64,000 bases of DNA from Methylobacterium sp. E-065 (lineage in GTDB: Bacteria; Pseudomonadota; Alphaproteobacteria; Rhizobiales; Beijerinckiaceae): the NCBI RefSeq assembly GCF_022829605.1, contig NZ_JAKSYD010000230.1:62001-126000 (forward strand), written 5' to 3'. The number at the start of each line of letters is the position of its first letter. The stretch's first letter is position 1. The notes beneath the pieces are model-generated. The model did not search any database, was not told the origin of the DNA, and saw only the letters and a program-made list of their open reading frames with translations. The position numbers and the translations under genes were made by a program. Below are positions 25,140 through 32,533 of the stretch, one piece after another.

Positions 25140-25719
25140 GGGCGTCGCAGCAGGCCTTCGACCAGCCTCCGTGCCGGATCCGACCAGGCGCTCCGCACGT
25201 CTCGCAGATGAAGGCCGACAGGTGCTCTACGCAGTCAACTATAGTGTTGACTTCATTGCGCATCGCCTTCCTAGTCTTGCCTTCGATGGAGTAATACCAT
25301 CGCGCTTGCGCAAACTTTTCCTTGGTCTGCGTCGTGCGGAATCCCGTCGCGCCGGCCTCGGAGATCAGGCTCGCGCCCGCTTCCCATAGCCACCGCCACC
25401 CGCCACCCGAGTACGGCCCGCCGTCCTCGAACGTCCTCGGGTGGCGCGCCCGCAGGGTGGCGTCCCAGTCGTCCGGGACGACGGCGCGGCCGGTCTGCCA
25501 GCGCAGGGCGAGGGTGCGCGCCAGGACGCGGAGGACGTCCTGCGCGGGGGGCGGCGCCACTGTCCTGCCGTTGTCCTGCCGGGGGAGCACGCTGCCGCCC
25601 GTCCACGTCACGAGGGGACCGTGCGGGGACGGGCTGACGCCGGTGGGTACAACGTCGACGTGCCCGGGATGCCGGCACACGGCGTCGTCGGCTATGACGC
25701 GGAATTCGTCGATGAGCAT
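25120..25719 (-). CDS. Hypothetical protein with a C-terminal zinc-binding knuckle
   Basis: A 199-residue protein with a Trp-rich middle ('SGGGWRWLWEAGASLISEAG', 'QARWYYSIEGKTRKAMRNE') and a C-terminal Cys172-x2-Cys175-x14-Cys190-x3-His194 set that suits one zinc ion. AGGAG lies 6 nt before ATG 25719. It is part of the leftward operon. No catalytic motif is seen; a nucleic-acid-binding role is possible from the knuckle only. Confidence 0.65.
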   Translation of the reverse strand: MLIDEFRVIADDAVCRHPGHVDVVPTGVSPSPHGPLVTWTGGSVLPRQDNGRTVAPPPAQDVLRVLARTLALRWQTGRAVVPDDWDATLRARHPRTFEDGGPYSGGGWRWLWEAGASLISEAGATGFRTTQTKEKFAQARWYYSIEGKTRKAMRNEVNTIVDCVEHLSAFICETCGAPGRIRHGGWSKACCDAHAAGKK

Positions 25720-25771
25720 GGGGGTCTCCTGTCAGGATGCGGGGTGGGCAGAGGGGGGCCGCGCGCGGATT

Positions 25772-26017
25772 TCACGCCCTGTCTCCGCGCGTGCCCGGCA
25801 GGGCGTCGACGAGGCGGACGACGCCCTGGACGAGGCGGTCGACGTCGCAGGGCCCGAGGCGGCCGAGGGCCTGCGCCCGCCGCGCCAGGTGGAGTACAGA
25901 CAGGCCTGAGAACTCGGCCTCCAAGCGGAGGTCGCTCGTCTCCCGGCGGGCGCGCAGGGAGAGGATCGCCTCGTCGAGGGAGGCGGCCGGGGCGGCATTC
26001 GGGCGTGCGTCGGACAT
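25772..26017 (-). CDS. Small helical hypothetical protein
   Basis: An 81-residue, strongly helical, charged protein ('SLDEAILSLRARRETSDLRL', 'LVQGVVRLVDALPGTRGDRA'). AAGGAG lies 7 nt before ATG 26017. The gene starts 26 nt after the AAA+ stop and is probably co-transcribed. It could be an adaptor or partner of the ATPase, but nothing in it proves this. Confidence 0.55.
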   Translation of the reverse strand: MSDARPNAAPAASLDEAILSLRARRETSDLRLEAEFSGLSVLHLARRAQALGRLGPCDVDRLVQGVVRLVDALPGTRGDRA

Positions 26018-26043
26018 GGAGGGTCTCCTTCAGTGATGAGGTG

Positions 26044-27723
26044 TCAGTGGCGACGGGCGAGGGTCTCGCGGCCGTCGAGAAGCGTCGTCACGGCGCGGCG
26101 GAGCGGGCGCAGGCTGCCCCCCTTCCACACGCGCGCCAGCAGATGCAGCTCGTCGCCGTCGAGGTCGGGGAGCCAGCCGGCGTCGAGGCCACGCTCGTCG
26201 CGGAGCTCGGCGACGAGGTTGGCCGCCGCGACGGGCAGGTCCTCGGCCTTGGGAAGGCCGACGTGCACGACGCGGAAGCGGTCCAGGAGGGGGCCGGGGA
26301 CGGCTCCCGTCCCGTTGGCCGTCGCCAGGAACTGGGTGCCGCTCAGATCGGCGTTCGTTTCCAGATAGACCTCGTGGAAGGCGCGGCTCCCTACCGGCTC
26401 CAGCAGGGCGATCAGGGAGTCCGTGAGGCGCCCGTTCTCCGACCTCGTACCCGCCTTCTCGATCTCGTCGATGATGATTACGGGGTTGGCGACGCGGAGC
26501 CGCTGGATCGTCTGCAACGGGACGCTTGCGCGCCCCGTGCTCCACTGGCGCGAGGTTCCTCCGAACGCGGCGTCGGCGACGCCGGCGGCGTTGTAGAGGA
26601 CGCACGGGATCCCGGCCGCCTCGCAGAACACCTGCAGGTAGCTCGTCTTCCCACTGCCCGGCGGCGACACCGCGAGAGTGTTCCGCAGCCGGGCTACACC
26701 CCCGTTGGCGAGGTCCCGCAGCAGCAGCGCGGTGAGGTCCGTGAACCACGGGAACCGCGCGTCGAGCAGCTTGCCGACGGCCACGACATCGACGCCATGG
26801 ACGAGCGGCAGGGCCTCCCCGGCGAGCGTGTTGAACTCCGCGCGCGGCGTGGACCCCCGCGACGTCCGCGATGAGCCCGTGGTCTCGGAACCGGGTAGGT
26901 GGTCCAAGGCCCCCTTGGCTAGGACGACGAGCGTCGGGGTGGCGCGCGCCGCCCGGTCCCTCCAGCCTCCGTCGCCGAGGGGCCAGTCCAGCTGCGCCAG
27001 CGCGGCGAGGCCGTCCGCCTGCGCGTCGACCCAGTCCTTGGCGGTGCCGCCGGCGCCACCGCGGGCGAGGTCCTCCTCGATGCCGATCTGCCGGTGCGCC
27101 GCCGCGATGATCGCGAGCGTCTCGGCGAATCGGGCCACGTGGTTGTCGTACGGCGCCAGGCTGCTGGCCAGGTCCTCGGAAACGTACCCCGCCTCGTCCA
27201 GCTCCTCCGTGGCATCGCCGCAGTATCGAAGGGCGTTCCGCAGGGCGAGCCAAGCGGCGGCGTGATGCCCGTTGGAGGCCGACGCCAGCGCCAGGCGCAA
27301 GCAGATCGAGCTGCAGCACGCCGCCGCCTTGGCGGACCCCAGCGCCGCCTGTGCGAAAAGCAGGTCATCCGCCAGCAGCGCCGCGGCGTTCCGGCCCGCG
27401 TCCGACGTGGTCTCCGCGTTGGCGTGCCCGCGCAGCGCCGCCTCCACCTTCTGCAGGGAGGCGATGCTGACGTCCCGCCGGGTCTGCCCGAGCTGCCGGA
27501 CTAGCGCGGCCGGGAGCCGGGGCTCCTCGCCGAGGAACCGGGCGAGAGCCAGGCCGGCGTCGACGCGGGCGTCGTACCGCACGTGCTCGCCGCCGAACGC
27601 CTTCGCACGCGGCCCGATGGGAGCCTCGGGCTGGCGGGGCCCCGTCAGGGCGGTGGAGTCGAGGAGCGTGGCACGGGCGGCCTGGACGGCAGCGGCGCGC
27701 GCCCGAGAGGCGTCGTCGGTCAT
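26044..27723 (-). CDS. AAA+ ATPase with a long helical N-terminal domain
   Basis: A 559-residue protein. Residues 1-290 are helical with no recognised domain. The AAA+ core has Walker A 'SPPGSGKT' (353-360), Walker B 'VIIIDE' (415-420), sensor-1 'TAN' (468-470) and an arginine-finger region 'LLDRFR' (479-484). The core is most like Lon-type AAA modules, but no protease domain follows. The start ATG 27723 is preferred; a GTG at 27750 would add 9 residues. It heads a leftward operon with a zinc-knuckle protein and a metallophosphoesterase. Confidence 0.82.
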   Translation of the reverse strand: MTDDASRARAAAVQAARATLLDSTALTGPRQPEAPIGPRAKAFGGEHVRYDARVDAGLALARFLGEEPRLPAALVRQLGQTRRDVSIASLQKVEAALRGHANAETTSDAGRNAAALLADDLLFAQAALGSAKAAACCSSICLRLALASASNGHHAAAWLALRNALRYCGDATEELDEAGYVSEDLASSLAPYDNHVARFAETLAIIAAAHRQIGIEEDLARGGAGGTAKDWVDAQADGLAALAQLDWPLGDGGWRDRAARATPTLVVLAKGALDHLPGSETTGSSRTSRGSTPRAEFNTLAGEALPLVHGVDVVAVGKLLDARFPWFTDLTALLLRDLANGGVARLRNTLAVSPPGSGKTSYLQVFCEAAGIPCVLYNAAGVADAAFGGTSRQWSTGRASVPLQTIQRLRVANPVIIIDEIEKAGTRSENGRLTDSLIALLEPVGSRAFHEVYLETNADLSGTQFLATANGTGAVPGPLLDRFRVVHVGLPKAEDLPVAAANLVAELRDERGLDAGWLPDLDGDELHLLARVWKGGSLRPLRRAVTTLLDGRETLARRH

Positions 27724-27909
27724 GGGGATCTCGCTGGAACGGGAGTGCACGCGGGGCGCGCCGAGCAGGGCTCAGGCGGTCAGGCAGGGCATCCGTTTCG
27801 AGCGAGGGCAGATCATCGACGTCATCTCCGGTGTGACGCCGTTATGCGCCAAGCCGGCTCAGGGTGCAAGTTATGTGCAGCCGTTGCGGACCGAGTCGCG
27901 TTCCTAGGG

Positions 27910-28203
27910 TTAACCAAGCCCTAGCGCCGCCTTCAGCGCCGGGCTGCTATCGGCCTCCTCGTCCTGCGCGATGAGGTCGTCGAGGCTGGGCCGGCCCTGG
28001 TTGTACGTCGACAGCCGCAGGTCCAGCCCAAGCACATGGAGGCATCGCATCACGCGGTGCATCGATGGCTCCATGCTGTCACCGCGCTCGAAGCGGGACA
28101 CCCACTCGACGCTGACGCCGGCCTTGGCCGCAAGGGCCCGCTGCGAGAGCCGGCGGTGGCGCCGCGCAAGGGCGAGGGACTCGCCAAGGTCGAAGATGCT
28201 CAT
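27910..28203 (-). CDS. XRE-family repressor-like regulator
   Basis: A 97-residue protein with a clear Cro/CI helix-turn-helix ('LARRHRRLSQRALAAKAGVS', 'VEWVSRFERG', about residues 10-41). ATG 28203 is chosen; ATG 28227 would add 8 residues. It sits between two divergent operons: the AAA+ operon downstream on its own strand and the small-gene train that begins at 28340 on the other strand. That is the usual place of a prophage repressor. Confidence 0.85.
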   Translation of the reverse strand: MSIFDLGESLALARRHRRLSQRALAAKAGVSVEWVSRFERGDSMEPSMHRVMRCLHVLGLDLRLSTYNQGRPSLDDLIAQDEEADSSPALKAALGLG

Positions 28204-28306
28204 GCCCTGAGCGTACCTGATCGGCATGCAAGGAACCCCCTGCGACTCAGCCGGCTGCGCGAATTTTCGGACGCCGTCCAGTGGAAATCTTCGATCCGTG
28301 GCAGAC

Positions 28307-28340
28307 TCCCATTTGCACGGATTCGATGGGGGAAATGGGA
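28307..28340. promoter_or_regulatory. Inverted repeat, candidate operator of the XRE regulator
   Basis: TCCCATTT (28307-28314) and AAATGGGA (28333-28340) form a perfect 8-bp inverted repeat with an 18-nt spacer, ending at the ATG of the first rightward gene. Binding here would block translation initiation or transcription of the rightward operon. It is a candidate from symmetry and position only. Confidence 0.4.
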
Positions 28341-28561
28341 TGGCGCAGGTCAAGGAGCTGGGTGGCGAGGCGCCCAAGCGCCACGTCGCGATTGAGGACG
28401 ACATCGCCGCGGTGCGGGCCGCCCTGCGCGAGGCCGAGGCCTGCACGGACCCCGACGACATCGACGGGATGACGCTCGTCCGGGCGCTCCGGGACAGCCT
28501 CGACGGCCTGCTCGCCGAGCAGCGCCGGGCGGCCGAGGCCAAGGCACGGAGGCCGGCATGA
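28340..28561 (+). CDS. Small hypothetical protein, first gene of the rightward train
   Basis: A 73-residue, acidic, helical protein ('AIEDDIAAVRAALREAEACT', 'GMTLVRALRDSLDGLLAEQR'). A purine-rich GGGGGAAA precedes ATG 28340. The frame is open upstream to 28226, but that part covers the regulatory region. Its stop overlaps the next start (ATGA). No family is recognised. Confidence 0.6.
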   Translation: MAQVKELGGEAPKRHVAIEDDIAAVRAALREAEACTDPDDIDGMTLVRALRDSLDGLLAEQRRAAEAKARRPA

Positions 28562-28749
28562 CCAAGTCTGAGCGCGGCATCCGCCGACAGCTCCGGCGTT
28601 CAGGCCTGCCGGCACACGCCATCCCGCGGGCAGCCAGGCGCTTGGCGGCTCAAGCCGACTGCGACGCCTCGGCCGGTACGCTGGAGGCGCTGATCTCCCG
28701 CCGGACATGGCGGGAGGGAGATCCTGCGGCTGCGCATGCGGCCAGGTAG
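28558..28749 (+). CDS. Small basic hypothetical protein
   Basis: A 63-residue, Arg/Ala-rich protein ('RGIRRQLRRSGLPAHAIPRA'). It is coupled to the previous gene by an ATGA overlap. Basic character suggests nucleic-acid contact, but there is no motif to support that. Confidence 0.5.
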   Translation: MTKSERGIRRQLRRSGLPAHAIPRAARRLAAQADCDASAGTLEALISRRTWREGDPAAAHAAR

Positions 28750-28758
28750 GGGGCGGCC

Positions 28759-28857
28759 ATGGGGGCGGAATTCGCCCTCGGGATGCTCGACGCCGGCCGT
28801 TGGATCAGCGCCGGGCTGGGCCGTCTCCAGGCTCACGTGAACGGACGGAAGTCCTGA
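28759..28857 (+). CDS. Very small ORF, 32 residues
   Basis: MGAEFALGMLDAGRWISAGL plus a short tail, from ATG 28759 to TGA 28857. AGGGGG lies about 5 nt upstream, and the gene lies 9 nt after the previous stop and 3 nt before the next start. Position and binding site are the only support. Confidence 0.4.
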   Translation: MGAEFALGMLDAGRWISAGLGRLQAHVNGRKS

Positions 28858-28860
28858 GCC

Positions 28861-29220
28861 ATGCGCATCTACACCGAGACGCCCTTCCGCCTGGCGCCAC
28901 CCCGGATGGCCGTGGTCCACCCTGAGATAGGGACCGCCTCCTCGCTGCTGGAGGCCCAGCGTGGGGCGTACGATCGCGACGTCGCTCTCATGCGGCACGG
29001 CATGCCACGGGAGCTCCTCCCGAACTTCTGGCGCCAGGTCCTGGAGAACCTGGCGACGAAGGAGGCCCGCACCGAGGCGATGCGCCCCTCGATCGGCAAG
29101 CCCCTGTCCCGACGCGCCCGGCGTCGCAACCGGGGACGCGTCCGGGTCGCGAAGAACGCCCTGATGCGGAGGTTCACCCCGTCGATGGAGTGGTCCTGGA
29201 ATAAGAGGGACGCGGCATGA
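28861..29220 (+). CDS. Hypothetical protein, basic
   Basis: A 119-residue protein with a helical middle ('LLEAQRGAYDRDVALMRHGM', 'PNFWRQVLENLATKEARTEA') and an Arg-rich tail ('LSRRARRRNRGRVRVAKNAL'). It is followed by an ATGA overlap with the next gene. No family is recognised; the basic tail could bind nucleic acid. Confidence 0.6.
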   Translation: MRIYTETPFRLAPPRMAVVHPEIGTASSLLEAQRGAYDRDVALMRHGMPRELLPNFWRQVLENLATKEARTEAMRPSIGKPLSRRARRRNRGRVRVAKNALMRRFTPSMEWSWNKRDAA

Positions 29221-29393
29221 CCGAGACAACGACCACCGAGGCAAAGATCGCCGCCGCTCGGGACGCCGTCGACAAGGCGGCCGCCCTGCTGCTCAACCAG
29301 GCTGAGGGCCTCGCCATGCTGGCGATGATGGCCCGTCACGCCGAGCGCCCGATGCCCCAGGCGATCGTCCTCAGGATTGTGGGAACGCGATGA
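29217..29393 (+). CDS. Small helical hypothetical protein
   Basis: A 58-residue protein (MTETTTTEAKIAAARDAVDK, then an Ala/Leu-rich helix 'AAALLLNQAEGLAMLAMMAR'). The start overlaps the previous stop (ATGA) and the stop overlaps the next start (ATGA). No family is recognised. Confidence 0.55.
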   Translation: MTETTTTEAKIAAARDAVDKAAALLLNQAEGLAMLAMMARHAERPMPQAIVLRIVGTR

Positions 29394-29695
29394 TCCGGAA
29401 CTGGCCGGCCGAGCAGGCCTTCTGGTGGAGCGCCGTCGCCGCCGCCACGTTCGCCGGCCACCACGAGGCATTCCGACAGGCTCGCGACGATATGTGGCCG
29501 ACCCGGCGGGAGGTCGTCCTGCGCGAGGCGGTCGAGGAACTGGTGGGACCGAACGGAGGACCCCCGCCCCCACTCTCGGCGATACCGGAGAAGGTTGGCG
29601 GTGTCCGCTTCGCGAGGCGCGTGCACGCGCAGGCCTGGCGGTCGCACCTCGCGGCCAACGCATCGCGGCTGACGCTGGTGAAGGTCACCCCGTGA
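29390..29695 (+). CDS. Hypothetical protein
   Basis: A 101-residue protein ('WPAEQAFWWSAVAAATFAGH', 'WPTRREVVLREAVEELVGPN'). It is translationally coupled at both ends by 4-nt overlaps (ATGA before, GTGA after). No family is recognised. Confidence 0.55.
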   Translation: MIRNWPAEQAFWWSAVAAATFAGHHEAFRQARDDMWPTRREVVLREAVEELVGPNGGPPPPLSAIPEKVGGVRFARRVHAQAWRSHLAANASRLTLVKVTP

Positions 29696-29886
29696 GGCAG
29701 TCCACGATCGACGAGCTCGCCCGGGGGGCAACCCGGACGGTCGAGTGCATCATCGCCGCGGATCCCGGGGACGGCCCGGCCGAGCGGGAGTCCCGGATCC
29801 GGGACGCGCTCGCCCGGTGGATCGGGCACACCGTGGAGCGGGAGGCCCGCAACGACCGGCGCCGCGTGGGACGCAGGCAGGCCTAA
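29692..29886 (+). CDS. Small hypothetical protein
   Basis: A 64-residue protein from GTG 29692 ('VRQSTIDELARGATRTVECI', 'RESRIRDALARWIGHTVERE'), coupled to the previous stop as GTGA. It is charged and helical. No family is recognised. Confidence 0.5.
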   Translation: MRQSTIDELARGATRTVECIIAADPGDGPAERESRIRDALARWIGHTVEREARNDRRRVGRRQA

Positions 29887-29947
29887 GGACGGGAACCCTG
29901 GACGGGGCGTCGCCAGCCCGCGAGAGTGCCTCAACCTCGGGGGGCAG

Positions 29948-30739
29948 ATGGCGAGACAGGACAAGCGCGCGCGGCTGAAATCGATCGTTACGGACGGGAC
30001 GATGGCGATCCCGGAGGTCGAGGGAGAGTGGCACCACGACCCCTATCGAACCCTCTGGGTCGAGGTCTCGAACCTCAAGATGGGACAGGCCGTCTCCACG
30101 GACTACGGGACCATCAGCCGAACACCTCAGATCTCCGGGATGGCCACGATCCGGAGGGACACCGTCCGGCTCGCGGGATGGGGCGACACCTGCCGGGTCT
30201 TGCCCGTGACGATCCGGCCCGCCATCCCCCAGGAGGACGGCAACGGCTACACCCCGTTCACCAGCGTGCTCGGCTTCATCGCCGGTGACTGGGAGTTCAA
30301 GAGCGAGGATGCCTGGTTCCTGGAGTGCTGGATCCCCGAGATGGACATGGCCGCGATGCTCGCGGCCTACCGCGCTGGCGAGATGCCGTCGTTCCACCTC
30401 GGCGTGAAGCTCGATCTCTGGATCATGAAGGGCGACGAGCACACGCCGCCCGGCTACGGGGTCACCTGGTATCTGGCTCCCCACGCGGACCACGCGAGCG
30501 AGAGCCCAGAGGTGGCCCGCGGCACGGTCCGCCATCTCAGCTGGAGCGATGCGCCGCAGCCGAAGGTCGACGAGGATGATGGGGTGCCGGAACAGGGGCC
30601 GCCGCCTCAGGCTCCCGCGGATCCCGCCCCCAACCTGGATGCCGCCAACCTCACCGCAGCGATCGACCGCCTGCGCTCCACCGTTCTGCAGGTCGGCCTC
30701 GGCATCGGGGTCGCACTGGTGGTCAGCTGGTTCGTCTGA
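29948..30739 (+). CDS. Tail-anchored hypothetical membrane protein
   Basis: A 263-residue protein. The first 200 residues are soluble and mixed alpha/beta with many Trp residues ('EGEWHHDPYRTLWVEVSNLK', 'AGDWEFKSEDAWFLECWIPE'). A Pro-rich linker (about 203-225) follows, then a C-terminal hydrophobic segment 'VLQVGLGIGVALVVSWF' ending at the last residue. This is the layout of a tail-anchored protein facing the cytoplasm. No family is recognised. It is the largest product of the rightward train. Confidence 0.65.
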   Translation: MARQDKRARLKSIVTDGTMAIPEVEGEWHHDPYRTLWVEVSNLKMGQAVSTDYGTISRTPQISGMATIRRDTVRLAGWGDTCRVLPVTIRPAIPQEDGNGYTPFTSVLGFIAGDWEFKSEDAWFLECWIPEMDMAAMLAAYRAGEMPSFHLGVKLDLWIMKGDEHTPPGYGVTWYLAPHADHASESPEVARGTVRHLSWSDAPQPKVDEDDGVPEQGPPPQAPADPAPNLDAANLTAAIDRLRSTVLQVGLGIGVALVVSWFV

Positions 30740-30815
30740 CTGAGGGCCGAAACGTCGCGTCCAGGGATCGACTCCCGCACCAATTTGTTCTTCATTCGTT
30801 CTCATATGCGAATCA

Positions 30816-31037
30816 ATGGAGGTCCTCGTGGACGAGATGGAGCGGGCCTACATGGAGGCCGCCGACGGCGACGCGAGGGACGCCCTGAGGCGGGCGCCTG
30901 GTGACGCCCTGATCGAGATGGCCGAGCTCTCGGGGCAGGTCTCCCGCGGCTTCGTGCGGGCCCAGCGGCCGGCGGACCTGGCGAGGAAGCTGGGTCCGGA
31001 GCGCCGGGCCCGGGAGGCCGCCCGCTCCGCCGGCTGA
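30816..31037 (+). CDS. Small acidic/helical hypothetical protein
   Basis: A 73-residue protein (MEVLVDEMERAYMEAADGDA, then 'LIEMAELSGQVSRGFVRAQR'), 76 nt after the previous gene. An internal ATG at 30837 is an alternative start. No family is recognised. Confidence 0.5.
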   Translation: MEVLVDEMERAYMEAADGDARDALRRAPGDALIEMAELSGQVSRGFVRAQRPADLARKLGPERRAREAARSAG

Positions 31038-31071
31038 CGGGCGGTTAACGGCTCGCCCGCATCATGCGGAC

Positions 31072-31533
31072 ATGCCCGACGCCAAACCCGAACCCATCAT
31101 CGAGACCTTCACCCGGGTCGACGCTCCCCCCGGCGAGATCGTGTTCACGCCCCTGCCGGTTGGCGAGCTCGCCGGGCACGCGCTGTTCCTGGCGTCCCAG
31201 CTGTCGAACGTGAACCGGAAGCGCGTGGCCAAGGAGGCCTGCGCGGCCTGGGTCGCAACGTCGGATTGGTTCAGGCGGCAGACGCCGGACGCCCTCGTGG
31301 TGTGGTTCAAGCCCGGCCCCCCCGGGTACGACGGCGTGTACCTGACGCCCGAGAAGGGGGCCAAGAAGCTCAAGCCCGCCCCAGCCGTCATCCTGCTGCG
31401 CGACGGGGCCTACCGTCTCCTCGACAAGCGGGAGATCGCGGCCGCGGTCGGGCCGCTGCTGGAAGCCCAACCCGAGATCCTCGCGCCGCCGGATCCGGAG
31501 GACCTTGAGGATCTCGGCAGGCTCGCCCCCTGA
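31072..31533 (+). CDS. Hypothetical protein at the right end of the island
   Basis: A 153-residue protein with Pro-rich ends and a Trp-containing core ('KEACAAWVATSDWFRRQTPD', 'VVWFKPGPPGYDGVYLTPEK', 'APAVILLRDGAYRLLDKREI'). No family is recognised. It is the last gene before the gene-free stretch that leads to tRNA-Gly. Confidence 0.6.
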   Translation: MPDAKPEPIIETFTRVDAPPGEIVFTPLPVGELAGHALFLASQLSNVNRKRVAKEACAAWVATSDWFRRQTPDALVVWFKPGPPGYDGVYLTPEKGAKKLKPAPAVILLRDGAYRLLDKREIAAAVGPLLEAQPEILAPPDPEDLEDLGRLAP

Positions 31534-31866
31534 CGCAGGATTTAGCCGCCCGCGGGAATCCGGGTGGCCGGCGCCGAAATCCCTCGATCGGCTGAAAACC
31601 GTCCATGTGCGACAGCGCACACGAGGTCGGAAATTCCTGGCTTGGGACTGTCCATGGCGCGTGAGAGCGTCGGCCTGCGACCGAATGGCCGGCCCCGTTT
31701 CAATCGGGACCGCCGATCGCCTTCCACCCTGCCGGGCCCATCCCGAGCGGAGTTTTAGCCCGTTTCGGGACCAATTACGGGACCACACCCCCAGGAACGC
31801 AAAAGGCCACCCGAAGGTGGCCTCTGCTAACGCGCTGTAATCGCGTCCAAATCTGTCCGAGTGAAT
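31534..31866. other. Gene-free stretch next to tRNA-Gly; possible island end
   Basis: A 333-bp stretch between the last island gene and the tRNA. It contains a direct repeat CGGGACCA at 31766-31773 and 31778-31785 (12-bp period) and the tRNA terminator hairpin at 31801-31822. Short direct repeats beside a tRNA 3' end are typical of attachment regions, but no integrase and no second copy of the tRNA end were found. Confidence 0.35.
31801..31822 (-). terminator. Intrinsic terminator of the tRNA-Gly gene
   Basis: GGCCACC (31805-31811) and GGTGGCC (31816-31822) form a perfect 7-bp stem with a 4-nt loop. Read on the minus strand it is followed by TTTT (31804-31801), 45 nt past the tRNA 3' end. 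Confidence 0.8.
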
Positions 31867-31941
31867 TGGAGCGGGCGAAGGGATTCGAACCCTCGACCCC
31901 AACCTTGGCAAGGTTGTGCTCTACCCCTGAGCTACACCCGC
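31867..31941 (-). tRNA. tRNA-Gly (anticodon GCC)
   Basis: A 75-nt gene with encoded CCA. The acceptor stem is GCGGGTG with CGCCCGC, the D-arm is AGCTCAGGGGTAGAGC, the anticodon loop is TTGCCAA (anticodon GCC) and the T-arm is GGGTTCGAATCCC, with a U discriminator as expected for glycine. Its 3' end faces the phage-like island. Confidence 0.96.
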
Positions 31942-32048
31942 TCACTAGTGCCGCGCCGCCTGGACTTTCGTGCCGGCGGCCCCGACGGCGCTTTCTAAAC
32001 ACCATTCCGACGGGCGACGCAAGCGTCTCTTTGCCCGCTCACGACGAT

Positions 32049-32513
32049 TCACCAATGCGGGTCCGCAGGGAGGTTGCGCCGCACCTCGTCGAGGCGGGCG
32101 CGGGTGGCGCGAGTCGTCCCCTCCGGAAGCGCTTCGACCGGGAAGAACGCGCAGGCGGCGATCTCCCGGTCGGGTGCCTTCGGCCGCAGCACCGTGAAGG
32201 CCGGCAGGACGAACAGCGCCACGTGATCGCGGGGCGCGGCGGCGACGTTCCGGTACAGGCCGACGAGGCGGGGCGGCGCATCCGGGACGATCTCCGATTC
32301 CTCACGGAATTCGCGAATCATCGCCTCGGCCGCACTCTCCCCGCGTTCGACGCCGCCGCCCGGCAGGTGCCATCCGCTGACATAGGTGTGGCGCACCAGG
32401 GCCACGCGGCCCTGCGGATCGATGGCGATTCCGCGGACGCCGAGCGTCATGCCCCGCGTGGCGAACGCCCCGAGGTGAAACAGGCGCCGCAGCAGCCAAC
32501 GATCGAGGAGCAT
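32049..32513 (-). CDS. NUDIX hydrolase
   Basis: A 154-residue protein with the Nudix box 'GGGVERGESAAEAMIREFRE' beginning at about residue 52 and continuing ESEI (pattern GX5EX7REUXEEXGU, with the last Gly changed). It hydrolyses nucleoside diphosphates linked to another group; the substrate is unknown. It starts 20 nt after the FAH-family stop on the same strand, so the two are probably one operon. Confidence 0.88.
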   Translation of the reverse strand: MLLDRWLLRRLFHLGAFATRGMTLGVRGIAIDPQGRVALVRHTYVSGWHLPGGGVERGESAAEAMIREFREESEIVPDAPPRLVGLYRNVAAAPRDHVALFVLPAFTVLRPKAPDREIAACAFFPVEALPEGTTRATRARLDEVRRNLPADPHW

Positions 32514-32533
32514 GACGGTCCGCGGCTGCCGGA

